A DNA stretch of 39,524 nt, taken from Kordiimonadaceae bacterium. GTDB lineage: Bacteria > Pseudomonadota > Alphaproteobacteria > Sphingomonadales > Emcibacteraceae. Position numbers and translations under genes: made by a program. The notes beneath the pieces are model-generated. The model ran no database searches. It was not told the origin of the DNA and saw only the letters and a program-made list of their open reading frames with translations. Positions 7,211-17,906 of the stretch are shown piece by piece. The first letter of the stretch is position 1. Each line of letters opens with the position of its first letter. The DNA is taken from NCBI GenBank assembly GCA_018675425.1, contig JABGYD010000033.1:1-39524 (forward strand), written 5' to 3'.

Positions 7211-9448
7211 TTACTTTCTTTTCCAATTTCTTGGTCTTCGACTATTTTTTCCGCTTGATTTACGAAGCTTGAACGTCATCAGTTTTTCATTAATCACCTG
7301 AAATATTAGTCCGCCTGAAATTGGATTCGCTTCTCGGAGCTTCACTGTTACAGTATCTCCTAATTGAAAAGTGATACCACTATTTTCGCCTTTTAGTAAT
7401 TGATGACCCTTATCGTGATGAAAGTAATCACCAACTAGTGATGATATAGGAACAAACCCTTCACCACCAGTGTCAGTAAGGCTTATAAATAATCCCGCGC
7501 GGACAACCCCATTAATCTTACCATTAAATTCTTCATCTATTTTTGTGCTCATGTAATGGGCTATATAGCGTTCTGTACTATTGCGTTCAGCGATCATTGA
7601 GTTTCGTTCCGTGGTACTAATATGTTCTGCTGTTTCGAATAAGGTTTCTGTATCATTTTTATTTAATCCATCATCGCCTAATTTTAGCGCTTTGATGAGA
7701 GCACGGTGGACTATCACATCCGCATAGCGACGGATTGGTGAGGTAAAGTGAGCATATTTTGATAATGAGAGACCAAAATGGCCATAGTTCTCAACACTGT
7801 ATTTAGCCTGCATTTGGGTACGGAGAACTATTGTACTAATAACATTCTCATGCGGTGTCCCTTTTACTTTTCTGATAAGATTATTAAATAATTTTGGTTT
7901 TACCACTTGTCCTTTGGCGAATTTGACATCAATACTCTCCATAAATTGCCTTAGGGTTTCAAGCTTATCAAAACTTGGTTGTTCATGAATGCGGTACATG
8001 CACTGTGACTGTTTTTTTTCTAGTTCCTCTGCAGCGGCAACATTAGCCTGTATCATAAACTCCTCGACTAACTTATGAGCAGGTAAACTTTCGCGGTTAA
8101 GTATTGAAGAAACTTCTCCCTTTTTATTTAGGATAATTTTCTTTTCTGGGACATTTAGTTCTAGGGGTTCGCGGTGAATACGACCTTTAGTTAAAATTTT
8201 GTATGCCTGATACAAAGGAAATACAACACTGTCCATGATAGGCAAAACCCGTTTTGAAGGTTTTCCATTCTGGGCAGTTTGAAATTCTTCATATGAAAGG
8301 CTTGCGTGACTTCTCATTAGGGCACGCACAAATTTATGACGTATTTTCTTCCCCCGATTATCAAACCAGATGTGCACTGCCATTGTGTAACGGTCTTTAC
8401 CCTCATGAAGGGAACAAAGCCCGTTTGATAAAATTTCTGGTAACATCGGTATGACCCGATCAGGAAAATATGTTGAGTTCCCTCTTTTCTTGGCTTCTTT
8501 ATCAAGCGAAGAAGTTGGGTTTACATAGTGGGCCACATCTGCGATGGCAATAATAATATGACACCCCCCAGAATTTTTTGGATCAGGGTCCATTTCTGCC
8601 CAGATAGCATCATCATGGTCTCTTGCATCAGATGGGTCGATAGTTACGAGAGGTATATTACGAAGATCATGCCTTTTTCCTAGGACCGGCTCTTCAGATT
8701 TCTCAGTTTCTCTCAAAACTTCATCAGGAAAATCTATAGCAATTCCTTGAGAAATAATGGCAATGAGGCTAATGGATTTTGGATCGGTAACCGAACCAAA
8801 ACACTTTAGAACCTTGGCACTTCTGGTTTTAACTTGTCGAGATTTTTGTGGTTCTTGGCTCATGCTTATTAGAACTAAGGTGCCATCCTTGGCGCCGTTC
8901 CAAGCGTTTTTATCTATTAGATATTTGTTGCGGTCTTTTTTATCAGTAGCTTCAACGAACGCGTTATAATCACTATCTGCATGAAAAACGCCCATTACTT
9001 GCGATGATTTTTGTTCTAACTTTCGAATTATTTTGGCGACGTAGCCAACTTCACCTTTATCTTGATTGGGTGTTAATCTCACAAGAGCCTGGTCACCTAT
9101 GACGAGTTTATTGCGCCTGTCGTGAGCAAACATCAGTATCTTAGGTGGTTCTTCCTGTAATTCCCAGTTTAAAGGTTTTGCAGTTAGGTCACCAAACTGG
9201 TCTATACCATTTATTTCAACAACTAGTACCGCGGCAAGATCACCCACTGCGTGAAGTTTTGACTTAGTACTTTTTTCAAGTTTTCCGTCGCGAGCCATCT
9301 TGCGAAGTATTTTTTTAAGTTTTATTTTTTCTTCGCCTTTTATTTGAAAAGCACGAGTAATTTCGCGTTTGGACGCACGCCCAGGGTTTTCCCTGATGAA
9401 TTCAAGTATTTTTTTTTCATCAGGAAATGGTGCAATTTTTTTTATCAT
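7211..9448 (-). CDS. rnr: Ribonuclease R
   Basis: Processive 3'-5' exoribonuclease of the RNase II/RNB family, able to degrade structured RNA. It has 745 aa. The first 65 residues form a winged-helix-like basic domain, followed by cold-shock-type OB folds. The RNB catalytic signature TIDPSDARDHDDAI lies at 269-282, with the metal-binding Asp cluster at D271, D277, D279 and D280. A C-terminal S1 domain (GKINGVVRAGLFISL) comes next and a basic tail (RRPRNWKRK) ends the protein. It begins 8 bases after the topA stop without a strong Shine-Dalgarno, so translation is probably coupled to topA, a conserved alphaproteobacterial pairing. Confidence 0.97.
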   Translation of the reverse strand: MIKKIAPFPDEKKILEFIRENPGRASKREITRAFQIKGEEKIKLKKILRKMARDGKLEKSTKSKLHAVGDLAAVLVVEINGIDQFGDLTAKPLNWELQEEPPKILMFAHDRRNKLVIGDQALVRLTPNQDKGEVGYVAKIIRKLEQKSSQVMGVFHADSDYNAFVEATDKKDRNKYLIDKNAWNGAKDGTLVLISMSQEPQKSRQVKTRSAKVLKCFGSVTDPKSISLIAIISQGIAIDFPDEVLRETEKSEEPVLGKRHDLRNIPLVTIDPSDARDHDDAIWAEMDPDPKNSGGCHIIIAIADVAHYVNPTSSLDKEAKKRGNSTYFPDRVIPMLPEILSNGLCSLHEGKDRYTMAVHIWFDNRGKKIRHKFVRALMRSHASLSYEEFQTAQNGKPSKRVLPIMDSVVFPLYQAYKILTKGRIHREPLELNVPEKKIILNKKGEVSSILNRESLPAHKLVEEFMIQANVAAAEELEKKQSQCMYRIHEQPSFDKLETLRQFMESIDVKFAKGQVVKPKLFNNLIRKVKGTPHENVISTIVLRTQMQAKYSVENYGHFGLSLSKYAHFTSPIRRYADVIVHRALIKALKLGDDGLNKNDTETLFETAEHISTTERNSMIAERNSTERYIAHYMSTKIDEEFNGKINGVVRAGLFISLTDTGGEGFVPISSLVGDYFHHDKGHQLLKGENSGITFQLGDTVTVKLREANPISGGLIFQVINEKLMTFKLRKSSGKNSRRPRNWKRK

Positions 9449-9456
9449 ACAATCAC

Positions 9457-12072
9457 TTATTTAGCTTTAGCCTTTGGTTCGACTTTGGCTTTTGCTGTTT
9501 TTGTAGCTTTAGCCTTTGGTTTTGCTTTGGCTTTGGCTTTTGCTTTCTTTTTAGGTTTAGCCTTAGTTTTTTTACCTTTTAACGCTCGCTCCTTAATAAG
9601 TTCTAAAGCTTCCTTCAAGGTAATTTCTTTTGGGTCTTTATCTTTTGGTATTGTGGCATTTATGCGTTTATATTTCACGTAGGGGCCGTAACGGCCATCC
9701 ATTACAAGAATACTTCCGTCGCCGTCAGGGTGCTCACCAAGGTCCTTAATAGGTTCAGCAGCCTTTCCACGTTTAGAGAGAGCTTCACCAAGTAATGTTA
9801 CCGCATGATTAATTCCAATATTAAAAACATCTTCCGGGTCTTTAAGGCTAGCAAAGACGCTATTATGAGAAACATAGGGTCCGTAACGACCGATTGCAGC
9901 TTTAATAATTTTTCCATCTTCTGGGTGAATACCTACATCTCGAGGAAGTGCGAGAAGTTTTAGCGCTCGTTCAAAATCGATACTATTAATATCCATACCT
10001 TTTGGAATTGAAGAGCGTTTTGGTTTTTCTTTTTCTATAGGCTCTCCAAGCTGGATATAAGGTCCAAAACGTCCAGTTCTGAGAGTTACTTCCATACTTG
10101 AGATTGGATCAATACCTAGCGTCTTTGGACCATCACCTTCTGTTGCGGCTTCATCGCTATTTTGAATTTGACGCGTGTAGTTACATGTAGGATAGTTTTC
10201 ACAGCCAATAAATGCTCCAAATTTCCCGGTTTTTACGCTTAATCCACCTTCTTTACATTTTGGGCAACTTCTTGGATCTGTATCGTCATCGCGTTCTGGA
10301 AAAATAAAAGGAGCGAGGGCATCGGTTATAACATCAAGTACTTCTGAGACCCTAAGGTCTTTAGTTCCTTCAATTGATTTGCTAAAGTCATTCCAAAAAT
10401 TTGCAAGAACTTCTTTCCACGCGATTTTTCCATCGGATACTTTATCTAAATCTGCCTCTAGATCTGCTGTAAAGTCATATTGAACATACTTACTAAAATA
10501 GTTTTCTAGAAATGATGTTACAACCCGTCCCTTACCTTCAGGTACAAAACGGTTTTTGTCCATTACAACATAATTTCGGTCACGAAGTACAGTTAGGATA
10601 GAAGCATAAGTGGATGGGCGACCAATACCAAGCTCTTCCATTTTTTTGACGAGGCTCGCCTCACCGAAACGTGGCGGTGGTTCGGTAAAGTGTTGATTTG
10701 ATATAATTGTATCTTTATTGATACTTTCCCCGTTTGTTAATTTAGGCAGGCGCTTTTCATCATCATCTTTAGTATCGTCACGACCTTCCTGATAAAGGGT
10801 AAGAAAACCATCAAATACTTGAACAATTCCTGTTGCCCTGAGTGAAATTTTTCCATCGTCTGACAAAATGTCAGCCGTAGTGCGGTCCATTCGAGCTTCA
10901 GCCATTTGACTTGCAATAGTTCTCTTCCAAATTAGCTCATAAAGGCGCCGCTGATCTTCATCAAGCCTATTTGCAACGGATACTGGCAACCTAGAAAGGT
11001 CGGTTGGACGGACAGCTTCATGTGCCTCTTGAGCATTTTTTGATTTGTTTTTATAAAACTTAGGCTTTGTGGGAACATAATCATCACCGTACTTATCGCC
11101 GATCAAAGTCCGTGCTTTGGTAACGGCTTCTGCGGCAATATTTACACCATCGGTACGCATGTATGTAATTAAACCAGTGGTCTCTCCAGCTATTTCAATA
11201 CCTTCGTAAAGCTTTTGAGCAGTTCTCATAGTACGTTGTGCATTAAAACCTAGTTTCCGCGATGCTTCTTGTTGCATAGTTGACGTAGTAAATGGTGCAG
11301 CGGGATGACGCTTTGTTGGTTTGCTTTCCACATTTTTAACAGTAAATTCAGACCCTTCAACCGCCATTTTCGCTGCAGTTGCCAATGTTTCATTATTTAA
11401 ACTGAATTTTTTAAGTTTTTCGTCAGCGAGTACTATTAATCTAGCGGTGAATGGCTTCCCTGTAGAGCTTTTAAGGTTAGCTTCTATTGTCCAATACTCT
11501 TCTGATCTGAACTTTTCAATTTCAAGTTCGCGTTCACAAATTAGCCGAAGTGCAACAGATTGCACGCGCCCTGCAGATTTAGAACCAGGTAATTTACGCC
11601 AAAGGACTGGTGATAAATTAAAGCCTACTAGATAATCTAGGGCGCGACGCGCCAAATAAGCATCCACCATTTCATCATCTACATCTCGTGGATCATCCAT
11701 GGCTTTTAAAATAGCAGATTTAGTGATTTCACTAAAAACTACTCGTTTAACTGCAACATCCTTCATAACGCCACTGCGCGCCTTAAGAGCTTCAAGAACA
11801 TGCCAAGCTATAGCTTCACCCTCGCGGTCAGGGTCTGTGGCTAGGATTAACTCTTCAGATCCTTTTGTGCTATCTGCAATGTCTTTAATACGTTTCTTGC
11901 TATCGGTGTCGACTTCCCATTTCATAGCAAAATCATTCTCGGGATCAACTGATCCATTTTTCGAGGGGAGGTCACGAATGTGCCCAAAGCTTGCAAGGAC
12001 TTTATAATCTTTGCCAAGATATTTATTTATCGTTTTCGCTTTCGCCGGAGATTCAACAATTACGGTTTTCAT
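9457..12072 (-). CDS. topA: DNA topoisomerase I (type IA)
   Basis: Relaxes negative supercoils. It has 871 aa. The TOPRIM domain starts MKTVIVESPAKAKTINKYLG and carries the acidic ATDPDREGEA motif at 78-87. The catalytic tyrosine is Y304 in GLITYMRTDG. A C-terminal zinc finger is present (CPKC ... CENYPTC), then repeated GRFGPYIQ / GRYGPYVS / GRYGPYVK topoisomerase C-terminal repeats. The last roughly 45 residues are a low-complexity Lys/Ala/Pro tail made of KAK and KPKAK units, probably a non-specific DNA- or RNA-polymerase-binding tail. GGTGA lies upstream of the ATG. Confidence 0.98.
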   Translation of the reverse strand: MKTVIVESPAKAKTINKYLGKDYKVLASFGHIRDLPSKNGSVDPENDFAMKWEVDTDSKKRIKDIADSTKGSEELILATDPDREGEAIAWHVLEALKARSGVMKDVAVKRVVFSEITKSAILKAMDDPRDVDDEMVDAYLARRALDYLVGFNLSPVLWRKLPGSKSAGRVQSVALRLICERELEIEKFRSEEYWTIEANLKSSTGKPFTARLIVLADEKLKKFSLNNETLATAAKMAVEGSEFTVKNVESKPTKRHPAAPFTTSTMQQEASRKLGFNAQRTMRTAQKLYEGIEIAGETTGLITYMRTDGVNIAAEAVTKARTLIGDKYGDDYVPTKPKFYKNKSKNAQEAHEAVRPTDLSRLPVSVANRLDEDQRRLYELIWKRTIASQMAEARMDRTTADILSDDGKISLRATGIVQVFDGFLTLYQEGRDDTKDDDEKRLPKLTNGESINKDTIISNQHFTEPPPRFGEASLVKKMEELGIGRPSTYASILTVLRDRNYVVMDKNRFVPEGKGRVVTSFLENYFSKYVQYDFTADLEADLDKVSDGKIAWKEVLANFWNDFSKSIEGTKDLRVSEVLDVITDALAPFIFPERDDDTDPRSCPKCKEGGLSVKTGKFGAFIGCENYPTCNYTRQIQNSDEAATEGDGPKTLGIDPISSMEVTLRTGRFGPYIQLGEPIEKEKPKRSSIPKGMDINSIDFERALKLLALPRDVGIHPEDGKIIKAAIGRYGPYVSHNSVFASLKDPEDVFNIGINHAVTLLGEALSKRGKAAEPIKDLGEHPDGDGSILVMDGRYGPYVKYKRINATIPKDKDPKEITLKEALELIKERALKGKKTKAKPKKKAKAKAKAKPKAKATKTAKAKVEPKAKAK

Positions 12073-12136
12073 TATCTATTATTCACCAATAGTGTCATCG
12101 TATATAAAATTTCATCAGGGGCTTTTACCCAATGTT

Positions 12137-12352
12137 TTAACAAAAAGATACCCTATTTACAGTAATTAGGTATATTTTTCATATCAGTTAGTAATTTAAA
12201 AGTATAGTCAGTTCTATGGATACATCAAATTTTGTTAAATGAATCATTTCAAGAATGGCCATTGCAGTAGGACTAAACTTTTAAATTATAATTGCCTTTA
12301 TGTTTTATTCAGTAATCAGCTTATTTATAATAACTAATGATGGCTCTAGCAT
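12137..12352 (-). pseudogene. Probable decayed 3' remnant of dprA
   Basis: The 308-base gap between plsY and topA holds no intact gene. dprA (a loader of RecA onto incoming DNA) normally occupies this spot in Alphaproteobacteria. Reading the minus strand in one frame from 12352 gives short stretches in DprA order. IINKLITE near 12331-12308 resembles the family's TNRLIREGA. ILEMIHLTKFDVS with IEL (12256-12209) resembles the C-terminal ILELL..TPVSVDEL helix region. NRVSF (12157-12143), just before the stop at 12139, resembles the terminal GNRVSL. Several in-frame stops interrupt the frame and the conserved Rossmann core is gone. The matches are short and the region A+T-rich, so chance is possible. 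A weak hairpin followed by TTTTT lies at 12143-12173 on this strand. Confidence 0.42.
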
Positions 12353-12380
12353 AATATTAATCCTAAAGTATTTATTTAGA

Positions 12381-12986
12381 TTACTTATTTCCAATTTTAG
12401 GTTCTGTTCCGGCCATTAACCGTCGAATATTATCTTTATGTTTAAATATTATTAGAGCGCACATTATAGTTGCAAGAATTGTTATTTTAATACCAAGAAA
12501 ATAGTATCCCAATAAGGGGGAAGCTAGAGCTGCGATAATTGCTGAGAGGGAGGATATTCTGAATAAAAATGCCGATATTATCCAGACTATACAGCATGAA
12601 AGACCGGTTAGTGGGGATAGGGCTATTAGTATTCCGAGGAAGGTTGCAACACCCTTTCCACCAGAAAGTTTTAAAAAAATTGAATAGATATGGCCAAGAA
12701 ACGCTCCGGCACCTGCAAATAGGCCAAGGCCGGGGTAAAAATATTCGACTATAAAAACTGCTGCAGCCCCTTTTCCAATATCAAGTAACAAAGTAAGTAG
12801 GGCTAGGAATTTATTCCCTGTGCGCAATACGTTTGTTGCTCCAATATTACCTGACCCGATTTTGCGAAGATCACCAAGCCCTGCAATTTGGTGCAATACT
12901 AGACCAAAGGGTACAGAGCCAGTTATATACCCGCAGGCAAAAATAGTGAGAAGCAAAATCGTCGAATAATCAGCCAGCATATTCAT
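12381..12986 (-). CDS. plsY: Glycerol-3-phosphate acyltransferase PlsY
   Basis: Integral membrane enzyme that transfers acyl groups from acyl-phosphate to glycerol-3-phosphate, the first step of phospholipid synthesis. About 201 aa with five or so hydrophobic segments. The family's three conserved motifs are visible: GSGNIGATNVLR, GGKGVATFLG and the C-terminal KHKDNIRRLMAGTEPK. The frame allows a TTG at 13007; the ATG at 12986 is preferred and the ATG at 12980 is also possible. All overlap the end of the pyrC-like gene, indicating translational coupling in a pyrB-pyrC-plsY operon. Confidence 0.95.
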   Translation of the reverse strand: MNMLADYSTILLLTIFACGYITGSVPFGLVLHQIAGLGDLRKIGSGNIGATNVLRTGNKFLALLTLLLDIGKGAAAVFIVEYFYPGLGLFAGAGAFLGHIYSIFLKLSGGKGVATFLGILIALSPLTGLSCCIVWIISAFLFRISSLSAIIAALASPLLGYYFLGIKITILATIMCALIIFKHKDNIRRLMAGTEPKIGNK

Positions 12987-14253
12987 AAACACTTTCGCCG
13001 CCAACAACGGTTTTCACAACACGGCCCTGTACAGGCCTCCCATCAAAACATGTGTTCTTTGTTATACTAATCATTTTTTCTGCTTCAATTCTATAAGGTA
13101 CGTTTAAATCAAACACACACAGATCTGCAGGTGCGCCAATCTTAAGGCGCCCACTTTTAAGCCCCATTATTTTGGCTGGGTTTGATGTCATTTTGGCAAG
13201 AATACTCAAAAGGTCTATGCTATCATTGTGGTATATTTCGAGGCAAATATTTAGCAACGTTTCAAGTCCGATTACGCCCGATTCTGCTTGTTCGAAGGGT
13301 ACCCGCTTAGTTTCGGGGTCTTCAGGATCATGTCCACTAACAATGACATCAATTGTTCCATCTTTTAAGGCCTCTATCACGGCAACTCGATCATCTTCAC
13401 TGCGCAGGGGCGGTGAAATCTTAGTAAATGTGCGATAATCTTCAATGGCATATTCATTGAGTGATATGTGAGGCACCGCAACACCTGCCGTAACATTATA
13501 TCCATCCCTTTTAGCATTTTTTAAAACTTTAATACTGTCAGCACAAGTAATCTGTGAGGCGTGGTAACGACAATTAGAAGATTTAAGAAGCCGCATATCA
13601 CGTTCAAGAACAATGGTTTCAGCTGCAGTTGGGATGCCTGGTAGGCCAAGTCTGGTAGCTAAGTCACCTGCATTCATACACCCATTTTTAGAAAGGTTTG
13701 GCTCAGCGAGATGAGTAATAATTAAAGCGTCAAAGGCCGAGGCATATTTAAAAATACGGCTCATGAGTGCTGCATTTTCTATTGTGCTACTACAATCGGT
13801 AAAGAAGTTGTGTCCAGCTTTAGACATAAGTCCAATTTCTGAAATCTCCTTACCTTCAAGTTGTTTTGTCACCGCAGGCATGGCTATAAAATTAACAAGA
13901 GAATTTTTTGCACGAATGGCAAGGTATTCTATATGTGGAATGCTATCAATAATGGGATCACTATTTGGTTGCACGCATACTGTAGTTACACCACCGGCTG
14001 CCGCAGCTTCACCAGTATTTTTAATAGTGTCTTTATAGTCTTCACCTGGAATACCTATAAAGACACGCATATCAATGAGCCCAGGGCATAGGCAATTTCC
14101 TTTTAAATCGATAATTTTTGCGTTCTTAGGGGCCTCTACCTTTATACCTAAAGCAGCTATTTCTGTATTTATTGTCAGAAGTTCTCCTTTGATATCCAGG
14201 CCACTTTCTGGATCTAGAAGTCGAGCATTTGTATAGAGCGTTACCTCATTCAT
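12970..14253 (-). CDS. Dihydroorotase-like PyrC homologue, probably non-catalytic
   Basis: 427-aa amidohydrolase of the class I dihydroorotase family, next to pyrB. The fold is well preserved (PGLIDMRVF..PGEDYKDT, AAAAGGVTTVCVQPN, PPLRSEDDR). The ligand set is not: the metal-binding HxH after PGLID is R63 and F65, and the catalytic Asp of the usual TDHAPH motif is G307 (SGHDP). D153, H181 and H231 remain. This matches the inactive PyrC' (PyrX) proteins that support assembly of aspartate transcarbamoylase in pseudomonads and are common beside alphaproteobacterial pyrB. A structural role for PyrB is inferred, and an active dihydroorotase should exist elsewhere. The ATG overlaps the pyrB stop as TAATG. 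Confidence 0.88.
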   Translation of the reverse strand: MNEVTLYTNARLLDPESGLDIKGELLTINTEIAALGIKVEAPKNAKIIDLKGNCLCPGLIDMRVFIGIPGEDYKDTIKNTGEAAAAGGVTTVCVQPNSDPIIDSIPHIEYLAIRAKNSLVNFIAMPAVTKQLEGKEISEIGLMSKAGHNFFTDCSSTIENAALMSRIFKYASAFDALIITHLAEPNLSKNGCMNAGDLATRLGLPGIPTAAETIVLERDMRLLKSSNCRYHASQITCADSIKVLKNAKRDGYNVTAGVAVPHISLNEYAIEDYRTFTKISPPLRSEDDRVAVIEALKDGTIDVIVSGHDPEDPETKRVPFEQAESGVIGLETLLNICLEIYHNDSIDLLSILAKMTSNPAKIMGLKSGRLKIGAPADLCVFDLNVPYRIEAEKMISITKNTCFDGRPVQGRVVKTVVGGESVYEYAG

Positions 14254-15203
14254 TAGTTTACTCCCCTTCTTTCCCTTGTAAGTAAGTCTAGGCAGGCCAT
14301 TCTTACAGCAACGCCCATTTCAACCTGTTCTTGAATGGCGCTGCGGGTGAGATCATCTGCGACTTTAGCATCAATTTCAACGCCACGGTTCATTGGTCCA
14401 GGGTGCAGGATCAGTGCATCGTCCTTAGCATGAGCAAGCTTTTCATAATCCAGTCCGTAAAGTGAAAAATATTCACTAATACTTGGAAAGTAACCGCCAT
14501 GCATGCGTTCTGTCTGTAATCGAAGCATCATTATGATATCACACCCTTTTAAGCCTTCTTCCATACAGTGAAAAACTTCAGTTCCAAGTTTTTCAGCGCC
14601 TGTTGGGATAAGTGTGGGGGGACCAATTAACCTCACTCGCGCGCCCATAATATTAAGAAGGTGTATATTCGACCGCGCAACGCGGCTGTGAAGAACATCT
14701 CCGCATATTGCAACTGTTAACCTTGCCAAGCGTCCTTTGCGTCTGCGGATAGTCAATGCATCAAGCAACGCTTGCGTTGGGTGCTCATGTTTGCCATCAC
14801 CGGCATTAATTACTGCACAATCAACCTTACGAGATAATAGTTTCACTGCGCCAGCTGAACCATGGCGGACTACAAGTAAGTCAGGCCGCATTGCATTAAG
14901 CGTTGAGGCGGTGTCGATAAGGGTTTCGCCTTTTTTAATGGATGATGTTGACATTGACATGTTGATTACGTCGGCACCAAGCCTCTTGCCAGCAAGTTCA
15001 AAGGACATTCGGGTTCTTGTTGAGTTTTCAAAAAATAGATTAATTTGAGTTAGGCCTTCAAGTAGATCTTTTTTTTTATTTGTTTGGCGGTTTTGATCAA
15101 CATATTTATCTGCAAGATCAATAATCTGTGAAATATCAGCCTCTTTAAGGCCTTCAATACCAAGGAGATGTTGATGCGGAAACGAAGGTTGGAATGTTGA
15201 CAT
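14253..15203 (-). CDS. pyrB: Aspartate carbamoyltransferase catalytic subunit
   Basis: Condenses carbamoyl phosphate and aspartate in de novo pyrimidine synthesis. It has 316 aa. The carbamoyl-phosphate loop [15 protein letters not shown] lies near residues 53-67. Further family motifs are [29 protein letters not shown] and the C-terminal [16 protein letters not shown] precedes the ATG at normal spacing. Its stop overlaps the start of the pyrC-like gene by one base, so the two products are likely made in matched amounts. That fits a PyrB-PyrC' complex. No pyrI is present. Confidence 0.97.
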   Translation of the reverse strand: MSTFQPSFPHQHLLGIEGLKEADISQIIDLADKYVDQNRQTNKKKDLLEGLTQINLFFENSTRTRMSFELAGKRLGADVINMSMSTSSIKKGETLIDTASTLNAMRPDLLVVRHGSAGAVKLLSRKVDCAVINAGDGKHEHPTQALLDALTIRRRKGRLARLTVAICGDVLHSRVARSNIHLLNIMGARVRLIGPPTLIPTGAEKLGTEVFHCMEEGLKGCDIIMMLRLQTERMHGGYFPSISEYFSLYGLDYEKLAHAKDDALILHPGPMNRGVEIDAKVADDLTRSAIQEQVEMGVAVRMACLDLLTRERRGVN

Positions 15204-15293
15204 ATTCAGTCCTTAATTATACGGTTTTCTAAGGTTCTGAAAAACAAGTATATAGAGGTAATTAGGGCACAGGGCAAGTGATTATTAGATTTT

Positions 15294-15755
15294 CTAATTT
15301 TGAGATAAATTATCTAGAACACCCTGTAAAATATATGATGCTGCCATTTTATCAACTAATTCACCTCGACGTTTCCTGCTTGCATCTGCTTCCAACAATG
15401 TCCTTGTTACGGCGATGGTTGAAAGCCGTTCATCCCAAAAACAAATAGCAACATCTGTTTTTTCGGCCAAATTTTTTGCAAATTGACGGGTTGATTGGCA
15501 GCGCGGACCTTCTGAGCCGTCCATATTTTTTGGAAGACCAAGAATAATGCCACCCACATTCTGCTCATGAATTATGTTGAGAATACGTTCAGCGTCTATT
15601 GTAAACTTAGTCCTTTGAATAGTTTCCATAGGCGTTGCTACGATGAGCATGACATCTGATAAAGCAATGCCAATTGTCTTTGACCCAAGATCAAAACCAA
15701 GTAATCTCTGCCCTTTCTCTAGCGTACTACTAAGTTCATCTATTTCTAATTCCAT
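15294..15755 (-). CDS. ruvX: RuvX/YqgF, RNase H-fold Holliday junction resolvase-like protein
   Basis: 153 aa of the YqgF/RuvX family, implicated in 16S rRNA 5'-end maturation and proposed to resolve Holliday junctions. The RNase H-like motifs are visible: LLGFDLGSKTIGIALSD near 18-34, the central IILGLPKNMDGSEGPRC, CFWDERLSTIAV near residues 105-116, and the C-terminal KMAASYILQGVLD. It lies 90 bases upstream of pyrB on the same strand and is divergent from thiC. No strong Shine-Dalgarno is seen before the ATG. Confidence 0.93.
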   Translation of the reverse strand: MELEIDELSSTLEKGQRLLGFDLGSKTIGIALSDVMLIVATPMETIQRTKFTIDAERILNIIHEQNVGGIILGLPKNMDGSEGPRCQSTRQFAKNLAEKTDVAICFWDERLSTIAVTRTLLEADASRKRRGELVDKMAASYILQGVLDNLSQN

Positions 15756-15839
15756 AGGAAGACTTATACAGTGATGTTTAAAGTATATTCAATATATATT
15801 TTGCTTGTATTTGCAGACAAAGTGGTTACCCTAATTGTA

Positions 15840-15932
15840 ATTCCTAGGGGAGTCTTTGAGACTGAGATACTATACTAATAATATAGTAACCCTTAGAACC
15901 TGATCCGGGTTATACCGGCGGAGGGAAGGAAT
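15840..15932 (+). promoter_or_regulatory. TPP (thi-box) riboswitch aptamer
   Basis: Thiamine pyrophosphate-sensing RNA upstream of thiC. P1 is ATTCCT (15840-15845) with AGGAAT (15927-15932). The conserved GGGGAGTC (15847-15854), CTGAGA (15862-15867), ACCCTT..GAACCTGATC (15889-15905) and the CCGG..CCGG hairpin (15905-15918) with GGAGGGA follow in the right order. The variable arm is a 7-bp stem (15868-15874 with 15882-15888). TPP binding is expected to lower thiC expression. Confidence 0.95.
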
Positions 15933-15965
15933 GTAAAAATTCTCAAACCGTTACCGCTACTTCCC

Positions 15966-17835
<1,870 letters not shown>

Positions 17836-17859
17836 AAAAATAAATTAAAAAATACTTAT

Positions 17860-17892
17860 AAAGCCTGTCTAACAAATAATTAGACAGGCTTT
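17860..17892. terminator. Bidirectional terminator between thiC and the M19 dipeptidase gene
   Basis: A 13-bp perfect stem (17860-17872 with 17880-17892) and a 7-base loop, with GCCTGTCT as its G+C core. The arms end in AAA/TTT and T-rich sequence continues on the plus strand (ATTATTTT). It lies between two convergent genes and can serve both. Confidence 0.85.
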
Positions 17893-17906
17893 ATTATTTT
17901 AAGAAA

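Noticed and set aside
9344-9682. 112-codon plus-strand frame opposite rnr and topA ends
   Set aside because: It is the antisense reading of the repetitive KAK-coding tail of topA, which gives a long Ala/Leu/Phe-rich open frame by composition.
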